The translations under genes and the position numbers were made by a program. Source: Sphingomonadaceae bacterium (GTDB lineage Bacteria > Pseudomonadota > Alphaproteobacteria > Sphingomonadales > Sphingomonadaceae). From it: 64,000 nucleotides of DNA. Below, piece after piece: positions 1 to 8,314 of this stretch (position 1 is the stretch's first letter; each line of letters begins with the position of its first letter). Where the stretch lies: the NCBI GenBank assembly GCA_025359445.1, contig JANYGB010000064.1:1-64000 (forward strand). The letters run 5' to 3'. The notes under the pieces were generated by a model. It had not been told where the DNA came from. It was given only the letters and a program-made list of their open reading frames with translations, and searched no databases.

Positions 1-20
1 TCGACTTTAGGCATAGCCCT

Positions 21-63
21 ATGTCAAATAGTCAGACATCAGGTGACCGCAGTTCAGCTGCGG
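21..63. promoter_or_regulatory. Two inverted repeats upstream of the LysR gene
   Basis: Two short perfect inverted repeats lie just before the LysR gene. One is ATGTC-N9-GACAT at 21-39, the other CCGCAG-N5-CTGCGG at 47-63. The first contains a T-N11-A-like layout of the kind LysR regulators bind, so autoregulation is possible. The function is inferred only from position and symmetry; the left neighbour lies outside the window. Confidence 0.3.
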
Positions 64-97
64 CAAGAGGGGCGAGATCATCGCGAACAAGGCTGTC

Positions 98-1018
98 ATG
101 AATCGGCGCTGGCTTCCGCTCAACGCGCTCAGGGCGTTCGAAGCCGTCGGCAAGCACCTCAGCTTTACCGGCGGGGCGACTGCACTGTCGGTTTCGCAAA
201 GCGCGCTGAGCCGCCATGTCAGCGCGCTCGAAAGCTTGCTCGGCAAACAATTGTTCGAGCGCGACGCGGGGCGGCTGGTGCTGACGCCGTCGGGCAAGGA
301 ACTGCTGGCCGTGGTCGCCAAATCGCTGGAGCGGATCGAGCAGACGATGAACGCGATCCGCGATGAAAACGTGCCGGGGCGGGCAATGCGGCTGCATGTG
401 CCGCCCTCGCTGCTCCAGCAGATGTTCATGCCAATGCTCGGTGATTTCCACCGCGACCATCCTGAATTCCGGATCGACGTATCCAGCGCCAATGTCACAG
501 GCTTACCGCTGACCGAACTCGATATGGCGATCGTCTATGACCGGCCCAATGTCGACGATCGGATAACCGACCTGCTGTGGAAAGTTCGCGTTGCGCCGCT
601 GTGCTCCACCCAGACTGGGACAGCGGCGGGGGGAGCTGCGCTGGAAGAATTTTTGGCCGGGCAGGAACTGCTGCATCTCAAGCTCGATGGGCAACCGCGT
701 GATTTGTTGTGGGGTGATTACTTGCAGCGCAATGCGATAACTTTGCCGATGATTGGCGGACTGGCGTTTGATACCGCTATCGCTTCGGCTAAATATGCCA
801 TGACCTCGGGCGGGGTCATGCTGGGCGATGTCGATATGTTCGCGGCCGAAATCGCGGCTGGACAGCTGGTCATGCCGTATGACGCCGTACTTGAGGATGG
901 ATACGGTTATTACCTCAAGCTGCATGCCGACGATTTGGCCGATCCCGCCATCGCGGTGTTTAGAAGCTGGTTGATCGGACGATTCGCAGCGCTGCGCGGG
1001 GTCACTTTGCCAGAATGA
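98..1018 (+). CDS. LysR-family (GcvA-like) transcriptional regulator
   Basis: The 306-residue length is usual for a LysR-type regulator. Residues about 8-66 form the winged helix-turn-helix: LNALRAFEAVGKHLSFT, then the recognition-helix region SQSALSRHVSALE, then LFERDAGRLVLTPSG. This start pattern is the GcvA subgroup type. The remainder (about 92-295) is the periplasmic-binding-fold effector domain. The ATG at 98 has a weak AAGG about 8 bases upstream. The gene converges on the AceE-like gene, and the two 3' ends overlap by 17 bp. The regulated genes may be the adjacent thiamine enzyme and transporter or a gene left of the window; the effector is unknown. Confidence 0.9.
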   Translation: MNRRWLPLNALRAFEAVGKHLSFTGGATALSVSQSALSRHVSALESLLGKQLFERDAGRLVLTPSGKELLAVVAKSLERIEQTMNAIRDENVPGRAMRLHVPPSLLQQMFMPMLGDFHRDHPEFRIDVSSANVTGLPLTELDMAIVYDRPNVDDRITDLLWKVRVAPLCSTQTGTAAGGAALEEFLAGQELLHLKLDGQPRDLLWGDYLQRNAITLPMIGGLAFDTAIASAKYAMTSGGVMLGDVDMFAAEIAAGQLVMPYDAVLEDGYGYYLKLHADDLADPAIAVFRSWLIGRFAALRGVTLPE

Positions 1019-3374
1019 TTTCGGCGGCGGCGTCAAACACGGCTTCGGGGTCGAGCCGATAAGTGTGGTACAGGTCTGGCAAATCGCCGGTCTGGCCGAA
1101 GCGGTCGTTACCCAGCGGGCTGACCCGGTGACCTCTGACCCCGCCAAGCCATGACAAGGCGGCGGGTGACCCGTCGATCAGAGTGACGATCCCTGCATCG
1201 CACGCCAGGGGGGCTAGCAAGGTTTCGATATGGCAGGGCTGGCGCGTGTTGCCCGCGCCGCGCAAGGCATTGGCTGCCGACCAATCGCGGTGCAGCAGAT
1301 CGGGTGAAGTAACCGCAAGCAGCCCGAGCCCGGGCAGGTCTTCGCGCAGCACCTCCCACGCGGCCAGCGCTTCGGGCGCGATCGCGCCGACATAGGCAAT
1401 CGCCAGCCTGATGCCGGCTTGCGGCGTGCGCAGCCAATAGGCACCGCGCAGCGCATCGGCCTTCCAGCTCTCGTCCACCCGCTCCACTTGCGCGAGCAAG
1501 CGGGTCGAGAGACGCAGATAGACCGAGCCGCCGTCTTCGGCCTGCATGTGCCCGAAGGTCCAGTGCATCAGCAGTGCCAGCTCATCGGCAAAGGCCGGCT
1601 CGAAATAGGTCAGACCCGGCTGGCCCATTCCGATCAGCGGGGTGTTGATCGATTGGTGCGCGCCGCCTTCTGGCCCCAGCGTGATTCCGGCCGGCGTTGC
1701 CACCAGCAAGAAGCGCGCATCCTGGTAGCAGGCATAATTGAGCGCATCGAGCCCGCGGGCGATGAACGGATCGTACACCGTGCCGATCGGCAGCAGCCGG
1801 TGCCCGAACAAAGGGCCCGACAGCCCCAGCGCGGCAAGCAACAGGAACAGATTGTTTTCGGCGATGCCCAGCTCGATGTGTTGCCCGGCATGGTTTTCGG
1901 CCCATTTCTGCGGCGAGGGGATCTTGTAGCCTGCGAAGATGTCCTTGAGTTCCTGCCGCCGGAACAGCCCGCGCTGGTTCACGAATGCGCCGAGGTTGGT
2001 CGATACCGTTACATCGGGCGAGGTGGTGACGATCCGGTCGGCCAAGGCGTGGCCGGACTTGGACAGGTCTAGCAGGATCCGACCGAATGCTGCCTGGGTC
2101 GATTGTTCCGCCCCGTCGGGCACAGCGATGGTATCGGGCACGGGGATATCAGCTGCGGGCGCCGAGCTGCGGGCGAGCACGGCGCGGGCGGGCTCGATAA
2201 AGGCCTTGAGGTCGCTGATGGTGTTGTCACCAAGCCCTGCAAATGGCTCCCATTCTGCGCCTTCTGCGATGCCCAGACTTTCGCGCAACAAGGCGATCTG
2301 GGTGGGGTTCATCAGCCCGGCGTGATTGTCCTTGTGCCCCTGAAAGGGCAGGCCATAGCCTTTGACGGTATAGGCGATGAACATGGTCGGGCGTTCATCG
2401 TCCGCCTCGGCAAATGCCTCGAGCAAGGTCTCGATGCAGTGGCCGCCAAGGTTAAGCATCAGTGTCGAGAGCGCGGTGTCATCCATGCTGGCAATCAGCG
2501 CCAACGCCAGCTTGTCAGCCGCGAGATCGGTGCTGAGCCGCAACCGCCAAGCCGCACCGCCTTGATAAGTCAGCGCCGCATATTCAGCATTGGGGCAGTC
2601 ATCGATCCAGCGTTCGATCGCCGCGCCGCCGGGGCGTTTGAACACTGCGCGCTGCATCTTGCCGTGCTTCAGCGTCAGAACCCGCCAGCCGCAGGTTTCA
2701 AAGATATCGTCAAACCGGCGGAACATCCGGTCGGCGGTGGTCGAATCGAGCGACTGGCGGTTGTAATCGACGATCCACCAGCAGTTCCTGATGTCGTGCT
2801 TGTAGCCTTCGATCAGGCATTCGTAGATGTTGCCTTCGTCCAGCTCGGCATCGCCCATCAGCGCGATCATCCGCCCGGCGTCGGGCTGGGCCATCTGGCC
2901 ATGGGCGATCAGATAATCCTGCACCAGGCTGGCAAAGGCAGTAATGGCGACGCCAAGCCCGACCGACCCAGTGGAGAAATCGACCGGGATCTTGTCCTTG
3001 GTTCGCGACGGGTAACTCTGTGCGCCGCCAAGCCCGTGAAAAGCCTGCAACTGCTCAAGCGACTGGTTGCCCAGCAGGTAGTGGATCGCGTGCAGCACCG
3101 GCCCGGCATGCGGCTTTACCGCGACCCGGTCCTGCGGACGCAATGCGTGGAAATACAACGCGGTCATGATCGTCGAAATCGACGAGCAACTGGCCTGATG
3201 GCCACCAACTTTGAGGCCATCGCGGCTTTGCCGCAGATGGTTGGCATTGTGAATTATCCACGACGATAGCCAGCGCAGCCGGCTGTCGATCAGTTCAAGC
3301 CGGGCGACGCGTTCATGGATTTCATCATGCGCCAAGGTTGCGTCGGTCAGTTGTTCAATCCCTGCTTTAGTCAT
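1002..3374 (-). CDS. Transketolase-like, AceE-type thiamine diphosphate enzyme (homodimeric E1 family)
   Basis: This 790-residue protein has the layout of homodimeric pyruvate dehydrogenase E1 or transketolase. GGHQASCSS at about 57-65 matches the AceE GHxxS region. The thiamine diphosphate motif starts with GDAELDEG at 174 and ends with DYNRQ at about 205. A pyrimidine-binding and C-terminal domain follow, with the catalytic-Glu-type segment HIELGIAENN. It is shorter than E. coli AceE (about 890 residues), so it may act on another 2-oxo acid or ketose. Its ATG lies inside the end of the transporter gene (8-bp overlap), so the two are probably translationally coupled. No E2 or E3 gene is beside it. 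The substrate is not readable from sequence. Confidence 0.8.
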   Translation of the reverse strand: MTKAGIEQLTDATLAHDEIHERVARLELIDSRLRWLSSWIIHNANHLRQSRDGLKVGGHQASCSSISTIMTALYFHALRPQDRVAVKPHAGPVLHAIHYLLGNQSLEQLQAFHGLGGAQSYPSRTKDKIPVDFSTGSVGLGVAITAFASLVQDYLIAHGQMAQPDAGRMIALMGDAELDEGNIYECLIEGYKHDIRNCWWIVDYNRQSLDSTTADRMFRRFDDIFETCGWRVLTLKHGKMQRAVFKRPGGAAIERWIDDCPNAEYAALTYQGGAAWRLRLSTDLAADKLALALIASMDDTALSTLMLNLGGHCIETLLEAFAEADDERPTMFIAYTVKGYGLPFQGHKDNHAGLMNPTQIALLRESLGIAEGAEWEPFAGLGDNTISDLKAFIEPARAVLARSSAPAADIPVPDTIAVPDGAEQSTQAAFGRILLDLSKSGHALADRIVTTSPDVTVSTNLGAFVNQRGLFRRQELKDIFAGYKIPSPQKWAENHAGQHIELGIAENNLFLLLAALGLSGPLFGHRLLPIGTVYDPFIARGLDALNYACYQDARFLLVATPAGITLGPEGGAHQSINTPLIGMGQPGLTYFEPAFADELALLMHWTFGHMQAEDGGSVYLRLSTRLLAQVERVDESWKADALRGAYWLRTPQAGIRLAIAYVGAIAPEALAAWEVLREDLPGLGLLAVTSPDLLHRDWSAANALRGAGNTRQPCHIETLLAPLACDAGIVTLIDGSPAALSWLGGVRGHRVSPLGNDRFGQTGDLPDLYHTYRLDPEAVFDAAAEIILAK

Positions 3375-4752
3375 TGGAGACGTTCACTTGGCTTGCCTCC
3401 ACGGGCTGGTCGAGCACACGGACAAGTGGGCCACGCAGCGCAAACACCAGCGCTGCCCCTAGCGCAGCGATCCCGGCGTCCATCGTCCAGAACGTGGCCG
3501 GGCTCATCTGATCATAAAAGCTGCCGACCCATCCGGCGGCTGTGTGGGCGATAAACGGTGAAAGAAACGCTGCGCCGACCATCGCCCCGGTTACCGAGCG
3601 CGGCGCGGCGTGGCTCACCAGCGCGAGCAAGGTTGGCCAATAATACATCCACGCCAGCCCCATCAACAGAAACCCGCTAAGTGCCCAGCCTACCGCAACC
3701 TGGCCTGGTGCCAAAGAGAGCGCGCTGCCGACCGCAAGGACCATCGCCGACAGGCAGATCAGCACCATCCCGATCCCGATCTTGCCGAGGCTGTCAGGTT
3801 CGAACTTGCGCCGCGCCTGCCAGGCCCAAAGCACGATCAGCACCGGGGCCGCGAGGATGCTGCCGATCGAATCAACCGAGTTAAACCAGCTCGCTGGAAC
3901 GGTGCCAAATGCACTGGTCAGGTTGACTTGTTGATCGACCCAGACGATCCCGATGCTCCAAACCATCGGATAGGCAATTTCAGCCGGGATGGTCAGCGCA
4001 ATGATCGCGAACAGCACCCAAATCCGGCGGCGGTCAGCCGCGCTGAGCGGTGCGCGCTTCGCACGGCGTTCGCTTAACGGGCGGCTGGCCGGAAGATAGC
4101 GTTGCCCGACAATATAAGTGACCAGTGCCAGCAACATCAATCCGGCTGCAACGCCGAACCCGGCATGCCAGCCAAAGACCGCCGCAACACCACCGGTTAC
4201 CAGTGGGCCTGCAGCGGCGCCGATATTGATCCCGGTTGAGAAAATTGTGAACCCCCGCGCGCGCAGCGATTCAGCTTCAGCCGGGTAAAGCGCACCGACT
4301 TGCGCCGAGATATTGCCCTTGAGGCAGCCTGAACCAAGGATCAGCAGAACCAGCGCCAGCAGGAAGCTGAGATCGAATGACATCGCGAGGTGCCCAGCGC
4401 TCATCAACAGCGCGCCGATGATCACCGTGCGGTTGGCCCCCAGCGCGCGATCCGCGATCCACCCGCCAAGGATCGGCGTGAAGTAGACCAACCCCGAATA
4501 CCAGCCATAGATCAGCGCGGCGAAAGCGAGGTCGGTCATCGGCGCGCGCAGTTCGAACACGTGGCGCAAGGCCGCCAGCCCCGCAACGTGTTCGGCATGA
4601 CCTGGCAGCAGCAGTTGCTTGACCATGTAGAGAGTCAGCAGAGAGGTCATTCCGTAAAACGAAAACCGTTCCCACAGCTCAGTAAAGGCAAGAAAATAGA
4701 GCCCTCTTGGGTGCCCACCAAGCGTTGCAGCGGATTGGTTCGGTTCGGTCAT
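3367..4752 (-). CDS. POT/PTR-family major facilitator transporter (peptide-transporter-like)
   Basis: The protein has 461 residues and about 12-14 hydrophobic segments. The N-terminal motif TELWERFSFYGM (residues 24-35) is the ExxERFxYY proton-coupling signature of the POT/PTR family, which takes up di- and tripeptides or other small solutes with protons. The ATG at 4752 is preferred over upstream in-frame codons because GGGGGA lies at the right distance before it and the family motif starts soon after. It is the first gene of a two-gene unit with the AceE-like enzyme, which suggests that the imported solute, or something released from it, feeds that enzyme. This link is inference. Confidence 0.85.
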   Translation of the reverse strand: MTEPNQSAATLGGHPRGLYFLAFTELWERFSFYGMTSLLTLYMVKQLLLPGHAEHVAGLAALRHVFELRAPMTDLAFAALIYGWYSGLVYFTPILGGWIADRALGANRTVIIGALLMSAGHLAMSFDLSFLLALVLLILGSGCLKGNISAQVGALYPAEAESLRARGFTIFSTGINIGAAAGPLVTGGVAAVFGWHAGFGVAAGLMLLALVTYIVGQRYLPASRPLSERRAKRAPLSAADRRRIWVLFAIIALTIPAEIAYPMVWSIGIVWVDQQVNLTSAFGTVPASWFNSVDSIGSILAAPVLIVLWAWQARRKFEPDSLGKIGIGMVLICLSAMVLAVGSALSLAPGQVAVGWALSGFLLMGLAWMYYWPTLLALVSHAAPRSVTGAMVGAAFLSPFIAHTAAGWVGSFYDQMSPATFWTMDAGIAALGAALVFALRGPLVRVLDQPVEASQVNVSND

Positions 4753-4869
4753 TGGTGTCCCCCTTGCGTGCAGGGTAGGCGATCCCCCGTCGCTGGCAAG
4801 GGGGGTGCTTCCCTCAAAATGCGCCGTTGCGGTCAAGCGGTGGTGGCCCAAATGCAGACATTGAAATGA

Positions 4870-4889
4870 CGGAGCAAATTTTCGCTCCG
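4870..4889. promoter_or_regulatory. 20-bp near-perfect palindrome upstream of the transporter gene
   Basis: CGGAGC at 4870-4875 pairs with GCTCCG at 4884-4889. The AT core between them is almost symmetric, so 18 of 20 positions are palindromic. It lies 118 bp before the transporter start on the minus strand and about 100 bp before the cupin remnant on the plus strand. No T-run follows on either side, so an operator is more likely than a terminator. The binding protein is unknown; the nearby LysR is one candidate. Confidence 0.35.
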
Positions 4890-4969
4890 AGGAGACTGCA
4901 TACCGATCCGGTGGCGAGCGAATAGCGTTTTCAGGGCTCTTCGTTGTTAGCGTTTGGAAGGGCTTTTCC

Positions 4970-5355
4970 TTGGTGCCGGGTATCTTTGCCGAATGGGGTG
5001 AGACGCTGGAGGTGCTTTGCCGCAGCGAAGCCCCGCATGCTCACGACGGTCATTTGATCGAATTTGCCAACCCGCTTGACGGCGGATCGGTGATGGCGAC
5101 CATGTCCGCCTTTGCCCGGCTGGCTTCACAACGGAGCCGGCGCGGCAAAGCGACGGCATGTTCCACGTGGTAGTGGAGGGGACCGGAACGCAGGTAATCG
5201 ATGGCGCGGACTTTGCGCTGTCGCCGGGCGAAATCGTGGTCGTTCCGGCCTGGTCCGAACGAGCGCTTGCCGCAACGACTGACCTGGTGCTGTTCAGCTA
5301 TTGCGATCGCGCGACGCAAGACAAGCTTGGACTGTGGCGCGAGCAATTGAGCTGA
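4970..5355 (+). pseudogene. Frameshifted remnant of a gentisate 1,2-dioxygenase-like cupin
   Basis: Two overlapping frames together encode the C-terminal half of a gentisate/1-hydroxy-2-naphthoate dioxygenase-like cupin. Frame 2 gives FANPLDGGSVMATMSAFARL, ending near 5121. Frame 1, from about 5116, gives PAGFTTEPARQSDGMFHVVVEG and continues with FALSPGEIVVVPAW to DKLGLWREQ. The join is at 5115-5121, where one or two bases appear to be missing or extra. The N-terminal cupin half is absent, and upstream frames show no recognisable domain. A working single-domain cupin would need a frameshift, so I call this a pseudogene. A sequencing error at 5118 would restore only a half-length protein. Confidence 0.65.
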
Positions 5356-5437
5356 GCCCAGCTTACCAAACCCCTGTCAACTTTGTGGATTTCCGGGCAC
5401 TCCTGAAGCTGTGTACACTGCTGATTGAGGTGTAACT

Positions 5438-6220
5438 ATGACGCAGCGATTGGCAGGCAAGGTGGCGTTGATCACCGGTGGCACTTCGGGGATCGGTGCG
5501 GGCACCGTTCGGCGGCTTCGTGCCGACGGGGCCGAAGTTGTCTTCACCGGTTCGAACGAGGCAGCGGCGGACCAGCTTTGCGCCGAGACCGGGGCCAGTT
5601 TCTTGGCGCAGCGGGTTGAAGATGCGGCTGGTTGGCCAGCGGTTATGTCCGCGATTGCACAGCGGCACGGCAGGCTCGACATCGCCTTTGCCAATGCCGG
5701 GACCGAACGCGGCGACAGTTCGATCGAGCACATCGATATCACGGATTGGCAAGCGCTTATCGGAGTCAATTTGACCGGCGTGATGCTGACCGCACAACAT
5801 GCTGTGCGGGCGATGCGCGTCAATCCGGGTGGGCCGAGCGGTGCAATCGTGCTCAATTCGTCGATGAACGCCTATAAGGCGATGGGCAATTACGTCGCCT
5901 ATTCGACTGCCAAATGTGCGTTGATCGGGCTGGGCAAGTCGGTTGCGATGCACTGCGCCAACCAGGGCCTGCCGATCCGCTGCAACACGATTCATCCTGG
6001 CGTGGTCGAAACCGAAATGATCTGCGGTGTAATCGATCGCGCTCCCGATCCGGCGGCGGCGCGCGCGCAGTTTAACGCGATGGCACCGCTCGGCCGGATG
6101 GCGAAAGTTGCGGAAGTGGCCGCGCTGGTCGCGTTTCTGGTGAGCGACGATGCAGCCTTCATTTCAGGCTCGGAATACGGCATCGACGGCGGCAGTACTG
6201 CCGGAATGATGGGCGTTTAG
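5438..6220 (+). CDS. SDR-family NAD(P)-dependent oxidoreductase
   Basis: This 260-residue classical short-chain dehydrogenase carries the Rossmann motif TGGTSGIG near residue 14. It also has ANAG near 86, a catalytic serine in LNSSMNAY, YSTAK 13 residues later, and the closing SEYGIDGGST. All catalytic positions are intact. Proteins of this type oxidise secondary alcohols or reduce ketones, including hydroxysteroids and cyclic alcohols; the substrate is unknown. It follows the cupin remnant by 82 bp and has its own ATG after GAGGTG. Its 3' end overlaps the convergent LuxR gene by 4 bp. Confidence 0.88.
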   Translation: MTQRLAGKVALITGGTSGIGAGTVRRLRADGAEVVFTGSNEAAADQLCAETGASFLAQRVEDAAGWPAVMSAIAQRHGRLDIAFANAGTERGDSSIEHIDITDWQALIGVNLTGVMLTAQHAVRAMRVNPGGPSGAIVLNSSMNAYKAMGNYVAYSTAKCALIGLGKSVAMHCANQGLPIRCNTIHPGVVETEMICGVIDRAPDPAAARAQFNAMAPLGRMAKVAEVAALVAFLVSDDAAFISGSEYGIDGGSTAGMMGV

Positions 6221-6987
6221 GCAGCGGCCCCGAGATATCCGAGCTGCCCGGCCTTGAATACCGACTGGCTGCGATTGACCGCATTGAGCTTCTCACCCGC
6301 GCGCTGGACATGATACCGCACCGTGGCGTGGCTCAGTGTCAGGATCAGGCTGATTTCCTTGTCGGTCTTGCCGATCGCGGCCCAGCGCAGGCACTCAACC
6401 TCGCGCTTGGACAGTTTACAGTCTGACGGGATCCATTGCTGGCTGCGCAGCGTGTTGACGTAACCGCCCAGAAAGCGCCGGCACAGTCCGCTGAACAGCT
6501 CGCCATGTTCGGCCAGCGCATCCGACAAATCGCTGACGGTTATGTCAATCGGGCTGAGGCTGCATGCGCCGATCTGGCCGAACGGCAAATGCACTGGGAT
6601 GACGATTGCCGCTTCGGCGCGGACATATTGCCCGAAATTGGCGAAGCTCAATTCTTCCAGGTATTTGTTGCGCCAAGCAGTGCGCGCCCCCTGCGCGTTG
6701 CACCAGAACGGTTCGCTCTCGTAACGGCAGGCCCGCGGGAGCGGCGAATTGAGCGCCAGCCGCCGTTCTTCCCACCACCGTTCGCCATCGGCTTTCCAGC
6801 CGAACACATCGGCATTGATCACGGTACCTTCCGCGTCGACCATCTGCAGCGAAGACGCGATGTCCGCGCAGGCTCCCATGCGGAAACCCCGGTCGCGAGC
6901 CGCCGCGTTCAGCGCTTCGGCTGCCGGACGAATATCCTTGGAACTTCGAATCGTGACACGCTCGAACAACTCGGCCAGCTTAGCCAT
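6217..6987 (-). CDS. LuxR-type transcriptional regulator (LuxR solo)
   Basis: The protein has 256 residues. The N-terminal part (about 20-165) resembles an autoinducer-binding domain and is rich in Trp and Tyr, as in FGWKADGERWW. The C-terminal part (about 190-250) is a clear LuxR/GerE helix-turn-helix: LSKREVECLRWAAIGKTDKE, then ATVRYHVQRAGEKLNAVNRS. No luxI-like synthase is in the window, so it is a solo. The ATG at 6987 is preceded by GGAGAGG at good spacing. It lies just downstream of the nine-gene minus operon on the same strand, separated by 118 bp that hold a strong inverted repeat. It may regulate that operon; the ligand is unknown. Confidence 0.85.
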   Translation of the reverse strand: MAKLAELFERVTIRSSKDIRPAAEALNAAARDRGFRMGACADIASSLQMVDAEGTVINADVFGWKADGERWWEERRLALNSPLPRACRYESEPFWCNAQGARTAWRNKYLEELSFANFGQYVRAEAAIVIPVHLPFGQIGACSLSPIDITVSDLSDALAEHGELFSGLCRRFLGGYVNTLRSQQWIPSDCKLSKREVECLRWAAIGKTDKEISLILTLSHATVRYHVQRAGEKLNAVNRSQSVFKAGQLGYLGAAA

Positions 6988-7052
6988 CTGGTTGTACCTC
7001 TCCGCAGCGATGATTCTTCGATCACCCTTGAGGGCAGACTATCAAGCAAACA

Positions 7053-7076
7053 ACCAATACGGAAGAGCCGATTGGT
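7053..7076. promoter_or_regulatory. Imperfect 24-bp inverted repeat between the catabolic operon and the LuxR gene
   Basis: ACCAATaCGG pairs with CCGATTGGT around the loop AAGAG, giving nine pairs with one bulged A. It sits 30 bp past the stop of the acyl-CoA dehydrogenase at 7106 and 66 bp before the LuxR start. On the minus strand the stem is followed by TGTTTGCTTG, so it could end the long operon. It could also be a symmetric operator for the LuxR solo. The sequence does not decide between the two. Confidence 0.45.
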
Positions 7077-7105
7077 CAATTTTCCGTTACGTCATTGAGG
7101 AATTA

Positions 7106-8314
7106 TCACAATCCAAGCACTTGCTTCGCAATAATCGTCTTTTGCACTTCGTCGGTGCCGCCAAAGATCGTCCAGGCACGACCATTTAGATAGGTGGGCA
7201 GGGCGAGCTGCGCCGCGCGACTGCCGACCGGTTCGGGTGCTTCATTGCCGTAAAGCGGCCGGCTAAGCGGCAGCTGCAGCCCTTCGTATGCGAACAGGTC
7301 GAGCGCCAGGACGTTGATCGCCTGGCGCAAGTTGGCGCTAATCAGTTTGACCAGCGAGGTTTGCGGTCCCGCCGGGCGGCCTTTGACCAGTTCGGCAAGA
7401 ATGCGCAGTTCGGTGACTTCAAACGCTTCGGCCTCAAGCCGCAATCGTGCGAGCCGCTGGGCGAAAGCGCTGTCGTGGATCATGGCGCCATTTACCCCCG
7501 AGGGTTCACTGCGGGAAAAGTCTTCGATCCGGTCCAGTTCGGCGAGCAATGCGGGCGCTGCACACGAACCGCCCCGCTCGTTCTCGAGCAGGTACTTGGC
7601 GATGGTCCAGCCTTGGCCTTCCTCGCCAATCCGGTTTTCAAGCCCGGTTACCGCATTGTCGAAGAAAGTCTGATTAACCTCGTGATCGTTGGCCATGGTC
7701 ACGATTGGCGTGACGGTCACGCCGGGCTGGTCCATCGGGATGAGCAGGAACGAAATGCCTTGCTGCTTGCGCGCTGTGCTGTCGGTGCGGACCAGCGCAA
7801 AGATCCAGTTCGCGTGGTGTGCGTGAGTGGTCCACAGCTTGGTGCCGTCGATCACGTAAGTATCGCCGCGCCGTTCTGCCTTGGTCTTGAGCGCCGCAAG
7901 GTCAGAGCCGGAACCAGGTTCCGAATAGCCCTGACACCAATAGTCTTCGCCCGACAGGATGCGGGGGAGGAAGCGGGCCTTTTGTTCGTCTGTACCGAAC
8001 TTGCAGATCACCGGACCAACGAGCTTGAGCCCGAGCACCGGCAGCGACGGCGCTCCGGCAATCGCGCACTCTTTTTCGAAGATGTATTTCTGAACCGGCG
8101 TCCAGCCCGGCCCGCCGTATTCTTGCGGCCACGAGGTTGCCAGCCAGCCCTGTTGGTTGAGGATGGCCTGCCATTCGCGGGTCAAGTCGGGTTCGACGAA
8201 TACCGACGGCGTATTCGCTGCCCCTTCGCGCAGCCGCGCATTCAGCTTGGCATTGAGAAAGGCGCGCACTTCATCGCGAAAGGCGATGTCGGCCGGGGCA
8301 AAGTCTATGTCCAT
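7106..8314 (-). CDS. Acyl-CoA dehydrogenase
   Basis: This 402-residue flavoprotein belongs to the acyl-CoA dehydrogenase family. It has the flavin/substrate motif YSEPGSGSDLA at 130-140, the KLWTTHAHHANW segment, and the C-terminal WTIFGGTDEVQKTIIAKQVL. The start at 8314 is chosen because it begins with the family N-terminus (MDIDFAPADIAFRDEVRAFL) and overlaps the ThuA stop as ATGA. It is the last gene of the minus operon. A second, shorter acyl-CoA dehydrogenase lies three genes upstream. Such long/short pairs in actinobacterial sterol degradation form mixed alpha2beta2 enzymes acting on short steroid side chains, so a heteromer is possible but unproven here. Confidence 0.9.
   Translation of the reverse strand: MDIDFAPADIAFRDEVRAFLNAKLNARLREGAANTPSVFVEPDLTREWQAILNQQGWLATSWPQEYGGPGWTPVQKYIFEKECAIAGAPSLPVLGLKLVGPVICKFGTDEQKARFLPRILSGEDYWCQGYSEPGSGSDLAALKTKAERRGDTYVIDGTKLWTTHAHHANWIFALVRTDSTARKQQGISFLLIPMDQPGVTVTPIVTMANDHEVNQTFFDNAVTGLENRIGEEGQGWTIAKYLLENERGGSCAAPALLAELDRIEDFSRSEPSGVNGAMIHDSAFAQRLARLRLEAEAFEVTELRILAELVKGRPAGPQTSLVKLISANLRQAINVLALDLFAYEGLQLPLSRPLYGNEAPEPVGSRAAQLALPTYLNGRAWTIFGGTDEVQKTIIAKQVLGL

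Noticed and set aside
2103..3269. 388-residue plus-strand ORF opposite the AceE-like gene
   Set aside because: It is an antisense shadow caused by high third-position GC. The minus-strand protein has clear thiamine motifs.
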